In this document: piece by piece, positions 54,578-63,871 of the stretch | Numbering within the stretch: position 1 is the stretch's first letter | Layout of the letters: each line of letters begins with the position of its first letter | Assembly (NCBI GenBank): GCA_902500825.1 | Contig: CABVRX010000003.1 | Span: forward strand, 62,001 to 126,000 | DNA: 64,000 nucleotides | Reading direction: 5' to 3' | Origin: an uncultured Nitrospira sp. | GTDB lineage: Bacteria; Nitrospirota; Nitrospiria; Nitrospirales; Nitrospiraceae | Position numbers and translations under genes: made by a program | The notes under the pieces: generated by a model | What the model was told of the DNA's origin: nothing | The model's database searches: none | Seen by the model: only the letters and a program-made list of their open reading frames with translations

Positions 54578-56347
54578 ATGGCGGAAAGCAAGGGCCAGCC
54601 AAATCGACTCCGGTCCCTCCGAGATTCTGTCAAGAAGATCACGAAGCGGCTGTCCGAGGGGAATGGAGAGATGATTCACAAGAACGACGAACACGCGCGC
54701 GAGATGGAAAAGCTTCGCGTTCAGATTCAGTCGATGGAGGAAGAAATCCGTCGGCTCTACCAATCACGCCACCAACTCGATCAAGCCAATACACAGAACG
54801 AAAAACTCGTGGCCACGCTGCAGGAAGCGAAGGCGCAGATCGAGGCGCTCCGTACCGAGGTGGAAAAACTGACGGCGCCGCCGTCGGCGTATGCCATTTT
54901 CTCAAGTATGAATGAGGACGGTACGGGAAACGTGTATGTGTCGGGACGAAAAATGAAGGTCAGTCTTCATCCTTCGATCAAGCGGACTGAATTGCGGAAG
55001 GGACGAGAGGTCGTTCTCAACGAGGCGCTCAACGTAATCGAGGTTAAAGGTTTCGACAGCCAGGGAGAGGTCGTTCGACTCAAAGATGTGTTGGAAGGGG
55101 GACGGGCATTGGTCACCCTCCATTTCGATGAAGAGAAGGTGGCCGAGCTCGGCGACCCACTGCTCGTGGAACGGCTGAGTGTGGGGGACCATCTATTGTA
55201 CGATCCCCGTTCCGGGTATGTCATCGAGAAGCTGCCGAAGTCCGAAGCGGAAGAGCTCGTGTTAGAAGAGGTTCCGGATGTCGACTATGAACACATAGGA
55301 GGCCTCCAGAAAGAATTGGAGCAGGTGCGCGATGCTGTCGAACTTCCGTTCCTGCATCCGCACGTGTTTTCCGAGTATAAGCTCAGCGCACCGAAAGGGG
55401 TTCTGCTCTATGGCCCACCCGGTTGTGGGAAGACACTGATCGCCAAGGCCGTCGCCAATTCGATCGCCAAGAAATTAGGCCATCGGGCAGGCAAAGAAAT
55501 TCGGAGCTACTTTCTTCATGTGAAGGGCCCCGAATTGCTCAATAAGTATGTCGGGGAGTCGGAGCGTCAGGTACGCGAGGTATTTAAGAAGGCGAAGGAA
55601 CGGGCGGAGGACGGTCATCCGGTGATCGTGTTTTTCGATGAGATGGATGCGCTCTTCAGAACCCGTGGAACAGGGATATCCTCGGATATCGAGTCGACGA
55701 TCGTTCCCCAGTTTCTCTCTGAGATCGATGGGGTCGAACGATTACGCAATGTCATCGTTATTGGGGCCAGCAACCGTCAAGATTTGATTGATCCGGCGGT
55801 GCTTCGCGCCGGTCGGTTGGACGTCAAGGTCAAAGTAGGGCGACCGGATGCCACGGCTGCACGTGACATTTTCTCGAAGTACATCTCGACGGATCTCCCT
55901 TTTGCCGCCGAGGATTTGGAACGGCATGGAGGCGATCGACAGGCTCTGGTCGATCGGTTGACGGCTCTGACGGTCGAAACCATGTATGCAGCCAGTGAAG
56001 AGAATAAATTCATCGAAGTAACCTACGCCAACGGCGAGAAGGAAGTCTTGTACTTCCGGGACTTCGCCAGCGGAGCCTTGATCGAAGGAATCGTTTCGCG
56101 CGCGAAAAAATTTGCCGTGAAGCGCGTGATCGCGTCAGAGGGAGCTGGCTTGCGCTCAGACGACTTGATCCGCGCCATCCGTGAGGAGTTCAAGGAACAC
56201 GAGGATCTTCCCAATACGACCAATCCCGACGATTGGGCGAAAGTCGCCGGGAAAAAAGGCGAGAAAATCATTCATATCAGGACTATCAGTGGTGGACCCG
56301 CCGAACATCGGCAGATTGAAACCATCAGTACCGGCCACTATCTCTAA
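54578..56347 (+). CDS. arc: Proteasome-associated AAA ATPase ARC (Mpa-like)
   Basis: A 589-residue unfoldase that captures pupylated proteins and feeds them into the 20S core. An N-terminal coiled coil (about residues 30-100) that binds Pup, OB domains (about 105-230), and an AAA module with Walker A GPPGCGKT (279-286), Walker B IVFFDEMDALF and IGASNRQDLIDPAVLRAGR are visible. It ends in GHYL, close to the C-terminal GQYL of Mpa, which docks on and opens the proteasome gate. First gene of arc-dop-prcB-prcA-pafA. Confidence 0.95.
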   Translation: MAESKGQPNRLRSLRDSVKKITKRLSEGNGEMIHKNDEHAREMEKLRVQIQSMEEEIRRLYQSRHQLDQANTQNEKLVATLQEAKAQIEALRTEVEKLTAPPSAYAIFSSMNEDGTGNVYVSGRKMKVSLHPSIKRTELRKGREVVLNEALNVIEVKGFDSQGEVVRLKDVLEGGRALVTLHFDEEKVAELGDPLLVERLSVGDHLLYDPRSGYVIEKLPKSEAEELVLEEVPDVDYEHIGGLQKELEQVRDAVELPFLHPHVFSEYKLSAPKGVLLYGPPGCGKTLIAKAVANSIAKKLGHRAGKEIRSYFLHVKGPELLNKYVGESERQVREVFKKAKERAEDGHPVIVFFDEMDALFRTRGTGISSDIESTIVPQFLSEIDGVERLRNVIVIGASNRQDLIDPAVLRAGRLDVKVKVGRPDATAARDIFSKYISTDLPFAAEDLERHGGDRQALVDRLTALTVETMYAASEENKFIEVTYANGEKEVLYFRDFASGALIEGIVSRAKKFAVKRVIASEGAGLRSDDLIRAIREEFKEHEDLPNTTNPDDWAKVAGKKGEKIIHIRTISGGPAEHRQIETISTGHYL

Positions 56348-56354
56348 CTATTCT

Positions 56355-57854
56355 ATGCCAGATCACACATCCACGAATCGCATGCGCGTGCTCGGCACTG
56401 AAACCGAGTTCGGCATCGCGGCAAAAGATCCATCTGCGATAGACCCTGTGTCTGGTTCATTCGCCGTGATCGGACAGTACCCGAGACTCCCGGCCCCTGG
56501 GGCTCTGTGGGATTACGAAAACGAAAATCCACTTTTAGATGCCCGGGGGTTTGAAGTCGACGGCGAGCGCGAACGTCCCAATCCAGACTATAACCGGCAG
56601 CTGAATAAGGTGCTGGCGAACGGCGGACGCTTATATGTCGATGGAGCTCATCCGGAGTACTCGACACCGGAATGTTCGAATGCCAGAGAGATCGTGGCGT
56701 TCGAACGAGTCGGGGAGCGCATTCTCGCTGCCTGCCTTCAGGCAATGGTTCGGGTGAGGGGGAGCGAACAGTATGTTCTGTACAAGAACAATTCCGACGG
56801 CAAGGGTAACAGCTATGGATATCACGAAAACTATTTAGTCTCGAGGTCCGTACCGTTCGACAAGATCGCTCGGGTGTTGATGCCGTTCATGGTCACACGA
56901 CCGATTTTCACCGGGGCAGGAAAAGTCGGGGCTGAAAATCAGACCAGCCCGACGGAATATCAAATCTCGCAGCGCGCCGACTTTTTCGAATGTCTCATGG
57001 ATCTCAACACGATGGTCAAACGGCCGATCATCAATACACGCGACGAACCGCATGCCGATGCCGCCAGGTTTCGAAGACTCCATGTCATCACGGGGGACGC
57101 CAACATGGCGGAACTCTCCACCTATCTCAAGGTGGGAACATTGGATATCGTCTTGGATTTGCTTGAGTCTGGAGCCGATCTGCCTCAGTTCGACCTGGAC
57201 GAGCCGGTTCGTGCGTTCAAGCAAGTGTCGCGCGACCTGGATGTGAAGGAAACGGTGAAACTGGCCGGTGGAAGACCCACCACGGCTCTTGCCGTCCAGC
57301 GGGCGTACCTCAGCGCAGCCAAGACGTTTTATGCCTCGCAGGAGCACAGTCCCACGACTCACGACATGTTGCTTCGTTGGGAAGATGTGTTGAACCAGCT
57401 CGATCGCGATCCGCGGTTGCTGGTGAACGCGTTGGATTGGGTCGCCAAGCGACATATGATCGAGTCCTACATGGAGCGTAAAGGTTGCGGATGGGATGAT
57501 CCTCGAATGAAGCTGATGGATCTCCAATATCATGATGTCCGTCCGGACAAGGGATTGTTCTATACGCTGGAGCGCAGTCGCCTCGTCGAGCGGATCGTCG
57601 AAGAAGACGATATTCAACGAGCTGAGCTTAATCCGCCGACAGGAACCAGGGCCTATTTTCGAGGGCGCTGTGCCAGTAAGTTTGCGAAGGCGTTGTACGG
57701 GGCCAGTTGGACGTCGGTGTTGTTCGACGTCGGCAATACGACGATCAAGAAAGTGCCGCTAATGGATCCCCATCGAGGGACGCAGGCATTGACACAAGAG
57801 CTGCTCGATACAACCGACTCGATCGATGCCCTGATCGAAAAACTTAAGGTTTGA
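56355..57854 (+). CDS. dop: Dop, deamidase/depupylase of Pup
   Basis: A 499-residue glutamine-synthetase-fold enzyme of the Dop/PafA family. It opens with VLGTETEFGI; WDYENENPLLDARGFE (Dop-specific segment) and LYVDGAHPEYSTPECSNA with the catalytic-type Asp96 follow. The remaining family blocks (KNNSDGKGNSYGYHENYLV; INTRDEPHADAARFRRLHVITGDANM) are intact. As the local Pup already ends in Glu, its likely main role is removing Pup from substrates. ATG 56355 lies 7 bp after arc. Confidence 0.94.
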   Translation: MPDHTSTNRMRVLGTETEFGIAAKDPSAIDPVSGSFAVIGQYPRLPAPGALWDYENENPLLDARGFEVDGERERPNPDYNRQLNKVLANGGRLYVDGAHPEYSTPECSNAREIVAFERVGERILAACLQAMVRVRGSEQYVLYKNNSDGKGNSYGYHENYLVSRSVPFDKIARVLMPFMVTRPIFTGAGKVGAENQTSPTEYQISQRADFFECLMDLNTMVKRPIINTRDEPHADAARFRRLHVITGDANMAELSTYLKVGTLDIVLDLLESGADLPQFDLDEPVRAFKQVSRDLDVKETVKLAGGRPTTALAVQRAYLSAAKTFYASQEHSPTTHDMLLRWEDVLNQLDRDPRLLVNALDWVAKRHMIESYMERKGCGWDDPRMKLMDLQYHDVRPDKGLFYTLERSRLVERIVEEDDIQRAELNPPTGTRAYFRGRCASKFAKALYGASWTSVLFDVGNTTIKKVPLMDPHRGTQALTQELLDTTDSIDALIEKLKV

Positions 57855-57877
57855 CGAACGGTGGTTCAAAGACCACG

Positions 57878-58693
57878 ATGAAGCTTCCTTATCTACCCGA
57901 CCACGACGGATCCAGTTTTTTTGACTTCGTCTCAACCCATCATCCTGAGTTGGCATTACGTAGCCATGGAATGCCATCGGGTCCCGACCAGATGCGCGCC
58001 GTAGGGCCGGTCGCTGTGCCATCCGCTACGACCGTGCTGGCGGTCAAGTATCAACAGGGTGTCGTGATTGCCGGAGACCGCCGAGCGACGGAAGGGTTTC
58101 AGATCGCGGATCGCCGGATCGAGAAAGTTTTCAAGATCGACGACTGGTCGGCCATGGCGATAGCCGGGGCGGCCGGTCCCTGCATCGAGATGGCCAAGTT
58201 ATTTCAAACCGAGTTGGAGCATTACGAAAAGCTGGAAGGCATGCCGCTCTCCTGTGAAGGGAAGGCCAATAAGCTGGGCCAGATGGTCAAGGCCAATCTG
58301 CCGATGGTGTTTCAGGGATTGGTCGTCATGCCGTTGTACGTCGGGTATGACTTGAAACGAGGCGAAGGCCGCATTTTCAAGTACGACATCACCGGTGGGA
58401 GGTACGAAGAGTCCGACTACCATGCGATCGGTTCCGGAGGGAAAGATGCCCGCAACACGATGCGCGAGCATTTTCAACGGCATCTCTCCGAGGGAGACGC
58501 GATAAAATTGGCCTTGTTGGCGCTCTACAATGCCGCGGACGACGACGTTGGGACCGGCGGACCGGATCTCGTGCGGGGCATTTACCCCACCGCGAAAGTC
58601 GTGACCGCTCAAGGCATCGCCGACGTATCCGACGACACGCTGCGTGCCGTGTGCAACGATGTGATGGCGGCACGCCGTTCAAGGGAGACGTAA
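57878..58693 (+). CDS. prcB: 20S proteasome subunit beta
   Basis: A 271-residue N-terminal-nucleophile hydrolase. A propeptide of about 50 residues is followed by the catalytic Thr (residue 51) in SA-TTVLAVKYQQGVVIAGDRRAT; Asp and Lys of the catalytic set lie in GDRRAT and KVFKIDD. ELEHYEKLEGMPL matches the actinobacterial family. The residue before Thr1 is Ala rather than the usual Gly. ATG 57878 is chosen, although a TTG at 57851 overlaps the dop stop. Confidence 0.93.
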   Translation: MKLPYLPDHDGSSFFDFVSTHHPELALRSHGMPSGPDQMRAVGPVAVPSATTVLAVKYQQGVVIAGDRRATEGFQIADRRIEKVFKIDDWSAMAIAGAAGPCIEMAKLFQTELEHYEKLEGMPLSCEGKANKLGQMVKANLPMVFQGLVVMPLYVGYDLKRGEGRIFKYDITGGRYEESDYHAIGSGGKDARNTMREHFQRHLSEGDAIKLALLALYNAADDDVGTGGPDLVRGIYPTAKVVTAQGIADVSDDTLRAVCNDVMAARRSRET

Positions 58694-58695
58694 CC

Positions 58696-59382
58696 ATGCC
58701 GATGCCTTATTACGTGTCCCCTGAACAGATGATGCAGGATAAGGCTGAGTATGCCAAGAAGGGGATTGCCAAAGGCCGCTCGATCATCGCGATGGAGTAT
58801 ATCGACGGCATTCTGTTGACGGCGGATAATCCCAGCGCCTCGCTGCACAAAGTGTCGGAAATCTACGACAACATCGCGTTTGCGGGCGCGGGCAAGTACA
58901 GCGAATTCGAGAACCTTCGCAAGGCGGGCATCCGCCATGCCGATCTCAGAGGATTCATGTATAGCCGGGAAGATGTGACCGGCCGCTCGCTCGCAAACGG
59001 ATATTCGCAAAGCCTGGGGACCGTGTTCAGCCAGGAAATGAAGCCGCTTGAAGTTGAAATCCTTGTGGTGCAAGCCGGTGCGGATCATCATCCGAACGAA
59101 ATCTATCGTATTTCGTTCGACGGCAGCATCGTCGACGAGAAGAACTTTGCGGTGATCGGCGGACGGTCTGAGGCGGTGCACACCGTGTTGAAGGAAAAAA
59201 GTCCCGGCGAGGTTCCGCCCTTGGACGCTGCGTTGAAGCTGTGTGTCGCGGCGCTGGAGCAAACGGCCAATCAAAAGCTGCAGCCGGAAGGGTTGGAAGT
59301 CGCGGTCTTGGACCGAACTCGTACCGGCCGAAAGTTTCGGCGGTTATCGATCACCGACGTTCGATACATCCTCTCTCCCTGA
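58696..59382 (+). CDS. prcA: 20S proteasome subunit alpha
   Basis: A 228-residue subunit forming the outer rings (MPMPYYVSPEQMMQDKAEYAKKGIAKGRSIIAMEYIDGILL; GYSQSLGTVFSQEMKPLEVEILV). It has no catalytic Thr and carries the N-terminal gate. ATG 58696 is 2 bp after the prcB stop (CGTAACC between). Confidence 0.94.
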   Translation: MPMPYYVSPEQMMQDKAEYAKKGIAKGRSIIAMEYIDGILLTADNPSASLHKVSEIYDNIAFAGAGKYSEFENLRKAGIRHADLRGFMYSREDVTGRSLANGYSQSLGTVFSQEMKPLEVEILVVQAGADHHPNEIYRISFDGSIVDEKNFAVIGGRSEAVHTVLKEKSPGEVPPLDAALKLCVAALEQTANQKLQPEGLEVAVLDRTRTGRKFRRLSITDVRYILSP

Positions 59383-59409
59383 CCCTCCCCTCCATAGGGA
59401 CTTGCTTTG

Positions 59410-59436
59410 TTGAAAGTCCGAAAAGCGGCGTATAAT
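59410..59436 (+). promoter_or_regulatory. Possible internal promoter ahead of pafA
   Basis: A perfect TATAAT at 59431-59436 with TTGAAA at 59410-59415 (15-bp spacer, slightly short). It could give pafA independent expression within the proteasome cluster, starting about 12-18 bp before its ATG. Confidence 0.5.
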
Positions 59437-59453
59437 CTGTCTGAAGGCTTTTC

Positions 59454-60848
59454 ATGATGTCTTCGGGTCCCATGAAACAACGGATATTCGGCCTCGAGAA
59501 CGAATACGGCCTCATTTTTTCTCCCAACGGCCGAATCTACCTCCCCATGGAAAAAGTCCTGGGGTACATCTTTGAAGGACTGATTCCGAATAGCTGGCCG
59601 TCGAACGCATTTTTGGTCAACGGGGCGCGGTTCTATCAAGACACCGGCTGTCATCCTGAATACTCGACTCCGGAGTGCGATAACATCCTTGACCTCGTGA
59701 TCCACGACAAAGCGGGCGAGCGCTTGCTGGAAGCCTGTTTGCCTGCAGCGGAGGAGCGGCTTCGAGAGGAAGGATTGTCCGGGGAAATCTATATTTTCAA
59801 GAACAACACGGATTCCCTGGGGAATACCTACGGATGCCATGAAAACTTCCTCATGCGGCGCGACGTCGATTTCTGGAAAGTCACTGAGCAATTGATCCCG
59901 TTTTTCGTGACCAGGCAGGTCTTCAGCGGGGCCGGAAAAATATTAAAAGTATCCGGCAAGCCGCAATATTTCATCTCTCAGCGCGCGCAACATATTCATG
60001 AGAAGACATCATCGTCGACGACGTCTTCACGAAGCATCATCAATACCCGCGACGAGCCCCATTCGGACGCCGAACGATATCGACGCCTCCATATCATCGT
60101 CGGGGATTCCAACATGTCGGAGTATGCCACCTATCTCAAAGTCGGGACGGCGGCGCTCGTCTTGTCGATGATCGAAGAGGGGTACACGGTTCATGGGTTG
60201 GAGCTGGAGGACCCGGTCAAGGCGATTCGAGAAGTCTCTCGTGATCCGACGCTGAAGAAAAAAGTGAAACTCGATGACGGCCGGCAGATGACCGCCATTG
60301 AAATTCAGCTGGCGTACCTCAAGAGAGCCGGAGAGTATCTGAATCAACAGGCGCATGAACCCATCCTCGACGATGTGTACGACAAATGGGAACGGATGCT
60401 CCAGCAGCTGGAAGAAGATCCGATGCAACTCACCCATCAGGTCGATTGGGTCACGAAGAAACATCTGATCCAATCCTACGTGGACAAGAAGAACTGCGGG
60501 TGGGACGATCCGAGAGTGTTCCTCCTTGATTTGCAGTTCCATGACGTGAAGCGGACGAGAGGGTTGTATTACCTGATGGAGTCTCGAGGGCTCGTCGAAC
60601 GTGTCGTCGAAGAGGAGGCGGTTCAGCGGGCGATGTCCACTCCGCCTCAAACGACCAGAGCCAAGGTCCGTGGGGATTTCATTCGGTTCGCTCGAGCGAA
60701 GAATCGATCGTATACCGTGGATTGGACGTATCTGAAGCTGAACGGGTATTGGGAGGAAACCATCCTCTGCATGGACCCTTTCAGTGCGGTAAATCGGCGC
60801 GTTGAAGAACTGATTTCTCAAGTATCGGGGGGACGGTTTTATCGATGA
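59454..60848 (+). CDS. pafA: Pup ligase PafA
   Basis: A 464-residue ligase that activates the terminal Glu of Pup with ATP and joins it to lysines. Glutamine-synthetase-fold blocks are present: IFGLENEYGLIF, NGARFYQDTGCHPEYSTPECDN (catalytic Asp63), KNNTDSLGNTYGCHENFL, INTRDEPHSDAERYRRLHIIVGDSNMSEYATYLKVG. It is closer to PafA than to Dop because it lacks the Dop segment. GAAGG precedes ATG 59454. Its stop overlaps the M23 peptidase start. Confidence 0.95.
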   Translation: MMSSGPMKQRIFGLENEYGLIFSPNGRIYLPMEKVLGYIFEGLIPNSWPSNAFLVNGARFYQDTGCHPEYSTPECDNILDLVIHDKAGERLLEACLPAAEERLREEGLSGEIYIFKNNTDSLGNTYGCHENFLMRRDVDFWKVTEQLIPFFVTRQVFSGAGKILKVSGKPQYFISQRAQHIHEKTSSSTTSSRSIINTRDEPHSDAERYRRLHIIVGDSNMSEYATYLKVGTAALVLSMIEEGYTVHGLELEDPVKAIREVSRDPTLKKKVKLDDGRQMTAIEIQLAYLKRAGEYLNQQAHEPILDDVYDKWERMLQQLEEDPMQLTHQVDWVTKKHLIQSYVDKKNCGWDDPRVFLLDLQFHDVKRTRGLYYLMESRGLVERVVEEEAVQRAMSTPPQTTRAKVRGDFIRFARAKNRSYTVDWTYLKLNGYWEETILCMDPFSAVNRRVEELISQVSGGRFYR

Positions 60849-61837
60849 AGCCGGCGGTGGAACTGCATCGCTCTCGATATGTCATGCCAGTGCGGTTTCT
60901 ATTCGGTATCGTCGTTCTGCTTGCCGGTTATCTGCTCATTGGCTTCGTTCCAGGTGCTGTACCGGTTGCTCAGAGTGCCGATAGCCGTTATACCGGGAAA
61001 CAGGGAGAAATTATCGTTGTCAAAGTTCCAGCCGATGATCCGGCCGCACGCGTGCAGGGGAGATTCCTGGGACGCTCCATCAGCTTCTTTCCAGACACGC
61101 GCCTCGAAGAACCGAAAGGATTTGTGGGATTGCTCGGGATCGACCTGCAGGACGAGCCGGGGACGCATGAACTGACCGTGGAGCTGAAGACGGGTGAGCA
61201 GAGTCGCACGCTCCGCTACAGCGTATCCATCCTCAAAGTGAAATTTCACGTCGAGCATCTCACGCTGCCTAAAGACAAGGTCGATCTCGATGATAAAACC
61301 TTGGCCCGTTGGAAGGCGGAGCAGGAGCAGGTGAAAGAAGCGCTCGTGACGGATTCTCAGAGCAAGCTCTGGCAACCGGGTTTCGTGGAACCGGTGAGCG
61401 GCAAACGAACCGGGATCTTCGGGAGTGTCAGAGTCATGAATGGTCAGGCGCGGAATCCGCACAATGGTGAAGATATTGGTGCGCCGCTCGGGACGGACGT
61501 GCTTGCGACGAACGATGGAGTGGTGCGGCTTACCGTCGAGCACTTTTTTTCAGGAAAAGGTGTGTTTCTGGACCACGGGTTGGGTTTCTACTCGATGTAT
61601 TTCCACCTGTCCGAAGTCCTGGTCAAGGACGGCGATGTCGTGAAGGCCGGGCAGATCGTCGGGAAAGTGGGTGCGACGGGTCGCGCCACCGGTCCGCATC
61701 TCCATTGGGGGGTGAAACTCAACGGCGCGCGGGTCAACCCCTATGCCTTGCTGGATCTGCCGTTTAAAGGCATAGTCCAGTCGGCAGCTCCTGTGCCTGT
61801 CACGGATCCCGCCAGTGTTGGTGCCCCTGCACAGTAG
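60845..61837 (+). CDS. M23-family peptidoglycan peptidase
   Basis: A 330-residue exported protein: signal anchor (FLFGIVVLLAGYLLIGFVPG), an Ig-like N-terminal region (about 50-150) and a C-terminal M23 domain with full zinc ligands (NPHNGEDIGAP, GPHLHWGVKL). It should cleave peptidoglycan cross-links. It overlaps pafA by 4 nt (ATGA) and is thus coupled to the Pup-proteasome genes, although a functional link is not established. Confidence 0.93.
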   Translation: MKPAVELHRSRYVMPVRFLFGIVVLLAGYLLIGFVPGAVPVAQSADSRYTGKQGEIIVVKVPADDPAARVQGRFLGRSISFFPDTRLEEPKGFVGLLGIDLQDEPGTHELTVELKTGEQSRTLRYSVSILKVKFHVEHLTLPKDKVDLDDKTLARWKAEQEQVKEALVTDSQSKLWQPGFVEPVSGKRTGIFGSVRVMNGQARNPHNGEDIGAPLGTDVLATNDGVVRLTVEHFFSGKGVFLDHGLGFYSMYFHLSEVLVKDGDVVKAGQIVGKVGATGRATGPHLHWGVKLNGARVNPYALLDLPFKGIVQSAAPVPVTDPASVGAPAQ

Positions 61838-61938
61838 TTTCCATCGGTCCCTTTCCTGCAGGCCATATGATTTCCGATTGATCTCGTACCATCACAGGCA
61901 TACTCTCTGTCTTACATCCAGGACACGAGGCATCCTGC

Positions 61939-62202
61939 ATGAGAATTTTCTTGTTCCTCTGCTCGGCACTCTCTCTTCTGCTCGCCGCGCACCGGTTCTA
62001 CCTCGCCGAGCATACCGGGCAGCACAAGGGAGGGCTTTTCTTTCTTCTCATCGGCATCCAGCTGCTGATCGCCGCAGCACTTATAGGTGGCCATCGAGAA
62101 GAACGCGCCTCCAAGCCACCGACCGCGACCGAAAAGGAAGATCGCAAAGAGACCGATCAGAGCGCGGTGAATGCCTCGGAGGAACGAGGAGAGAAATCGT
62201 GA
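61939..62202 (+). CDS. Small membrane protein
   Basis: An 87-residue protein with two hydrophobic segments (IFLFLCSALSLLLAAH; GLFFLLIGIQLLIAAALIGG) and a charged, soluble C-terminal tail. No family is recognised. It follows the M23 gene after 101 bp on the same strand. Confidence 0.55.
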   Translation: MRIFLFLCSALSLLLAAHRFYLAEHTGQHKGGLFFLLIGIQLLIAAALIGGHREERASKPPTATEKEDRKETDQSAVNASEERGEKS

Positions 62203-62311
62203 TAGTGCAGTGAGCGCGCGACAGATCGAATAAGCTGGACGGGATTACTATCCGAGCGATGTTCTTCCATCCTGGGCCGAACCCAATGCGTTACCTTGAA
62301 GGCGGACGCTA

Positions 62312-63037
62312 ATGTTGAAGTTGAGCAAGTCAGAGTTGAATCAGCTACTGAAGTTTAAAGGTTATGGGAATCTGAATGGTGGTGTTTGGTTTCTAGGAAT
62401 AGAGGAGAAACTTCCGACCAACTTGATTAGGAACAGAGAGCTGAGGACTCGGCTTCGGTTCGAGTCTCCAATGGACTTAGCGAAGGCGCAGACAATACTA
62501 GGCAGAGAGATCCTCACTGCGAAGACGAAGACATGGAATTGGATGTCGAAGTTCGCGCTTGCTCTCTTGCACCCTGCCTATGATTGGAAAGATAGAGCAA
62601 CAACAAGGTTCTATAAAGCGGAGTACTTGGGGCGCAGTAATGGGAAAACATTCCTATGGGAACTGTTTCCCTTACCAGCGGCGAGTAAAAAGACCAACCC
62701 TTGTCGCGAAGAATATCGCACACGAGATGATTATGATCGGCAGGTGCTACCTGCTCGAATCCGTTGGATCAGTGACGCAATTAAGAGGCACAAGCCACGC
62801 TACATCATTATCTACGGTGCCTCAAGAAAGTACAGGGATCTCATTAGTGAGGTAGGTGCACTTTTGGTAAAGAAAGTGGGGCGTGGAGAACTCTATCGCT
62901 ATAAGACTACCAAAATCTTGCTGTTCAGCTTCTTTTCACGCGGTTTAAGCCTTAACCAAGTAGGGAGAGTACTTCGCTTGCTCAAGGACGATAGGATTCG
63001 AGACCACCTAAAGGGTTGGATACTTTTGTCTGCATAA
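62312..63037 (+). CDS. Hypothetical protein, low-GC, possibly acquired
   Basis: A 241-residue protein beginning LLKFKGYGNLNGGVWFLGIEE and containing WELFPLPAASKKTNP and PRYIIIYGASRKY. This layout recalls uracil-DNA-glycosylase-superfamily proteins, but I am not certain. The base composition is visibly more AT-rich than that of neighbours, and the flanks have no shared operon, both signs of horizontal transfer. Confidence 0.55.
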   Translation: MLKLSKSELNQLLKFKGYGNLNGGVWFLGIEEKLPTNLIRNRELRTRLRFESPMDLAKAQTILGREILTAKTKTWNWMSKFALALLHPAYDWKDRATTRFYKAEYLGRSNGKTFLWELFPLPAASKKTNPCREEYRTRDDYDRQVLPARIRWISDAIKRHKPRYIIIYGASRKYRDLISEVGALLVKKVGRGELYRYKTTKILLFSFFSRGLSLNQVGRVLRLLKDDRIRDHLKGWILLSA

Positions 63038-63131
63038 GTCGGTACGTCATCTGACCGCACAGCGTCGAATTTCAGGAGTCCAATCGGTGACTTTACAAGT
63101 TTGGCGATGATTTGAGAATCGCACGGCCCTC

Positions 63132-63449
63132 TCAATATACAATGGCCGGCCGCTTACCTTTGACGATCAACAGCAGCCGCTTGAATTGTAACGGCTTGTC
63201 GGGATCTCTCGTATAGTGGGTGGGATCTTCTGAAACCTCAAGATCGCTGAGCGGGATTGACAATTCCTGCCGGAGATGGGGGACGTTGGTTTCCAATTCC
63301 ACATCAACGAGGCGCTCGGTGCAGCCGGTCACAATCGTGTTGATATCGTATTGGTCGTCAAACTGCACGGTGATCCGTTCTTCGGGATTGATCCATGGCG
63401 TGATGCGGGCGACCTTTTCCGCACCACTCATCGTGGAAGCGTTATCCAT
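63132..63449 (-). CDS. Small hypothetical protein
   Basis: A 105-residue beta-rich protein (ITVQFDDQYDINTIVTGCTERLVDVELETNVP ... FKRLLLIVKGKRPAIVY). No family is recognised. ATG 63449 is used (AGGAGC immediately upstream), with ATG 63431 as an alternative. A possible translation-related or adaptor role cannot be judged. Confidence 0.55.
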   Translation of the reverse strand: MDNASTMSGAEKVARITPWINPEERITVQFDDQYDINTIVTGCTERLVDVELETNVPHLRQELSIPLSDLEVSEDPTHYTRDPDKPLQFKRLLLIVKGKRPAIVY

Positions 63450-63506
63450 GCTCCTATCATACTCCCATTCGTTCCAAAGACGTCACTCGGATATTCCCGA
63501 GCAGTT

Positions 63507-63739
63507 AACCCTAATCCGAAATAACTTTGCCATCAGAACGCATTACCGTTGCCGGTGGCGTGGCAAACGGGGTGATCTTTATCACCCACCCCACCTTGCC
63601 GCGCCGAGACTTCCGTCAAGTGCACGCAACGGAAGGGCCCCACTGGGGGATGGGTGGAGTGAGCACGATGGGACTGTTCAACACGACAGGACTCGCGGAA
63701 TAAATCAACGAGGACAGATTTATTTTCGAATTAGGGTTT
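63507..63739. repeat. Inverted repeat pair flanking a 195-bp segment
   Basis: AACCCTAATCCGAAATAA (63507-63524) is inverted, with two mismatches, at about 63721-63739 (TATTTTCGAATTAGGGTTT). The intervening sequence has no convincing gene. Probably a small mobile remnant. Nothing else was seen between 63450 and 63871. Confidence 0.45.
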
Positions 63740-63871
63740 ATTCGGCGAGATGCCCAAGTCTCTCAACGATAACGGGGTGGATAGCGGTATCTGCCTAAAA
63801 GCGAATGTTTCCGAACAACGCCGATTGAGGATCAGGGTCTGCACCGGTAACGCTTACGGAGTGCTTCTTGA

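Noticed and set aside
57854-57878. Possible pup between dop and prcB
   Set aside because: The gap is only 23 bp; no coding space exists there. Pup was found at 5413-5610 instead.
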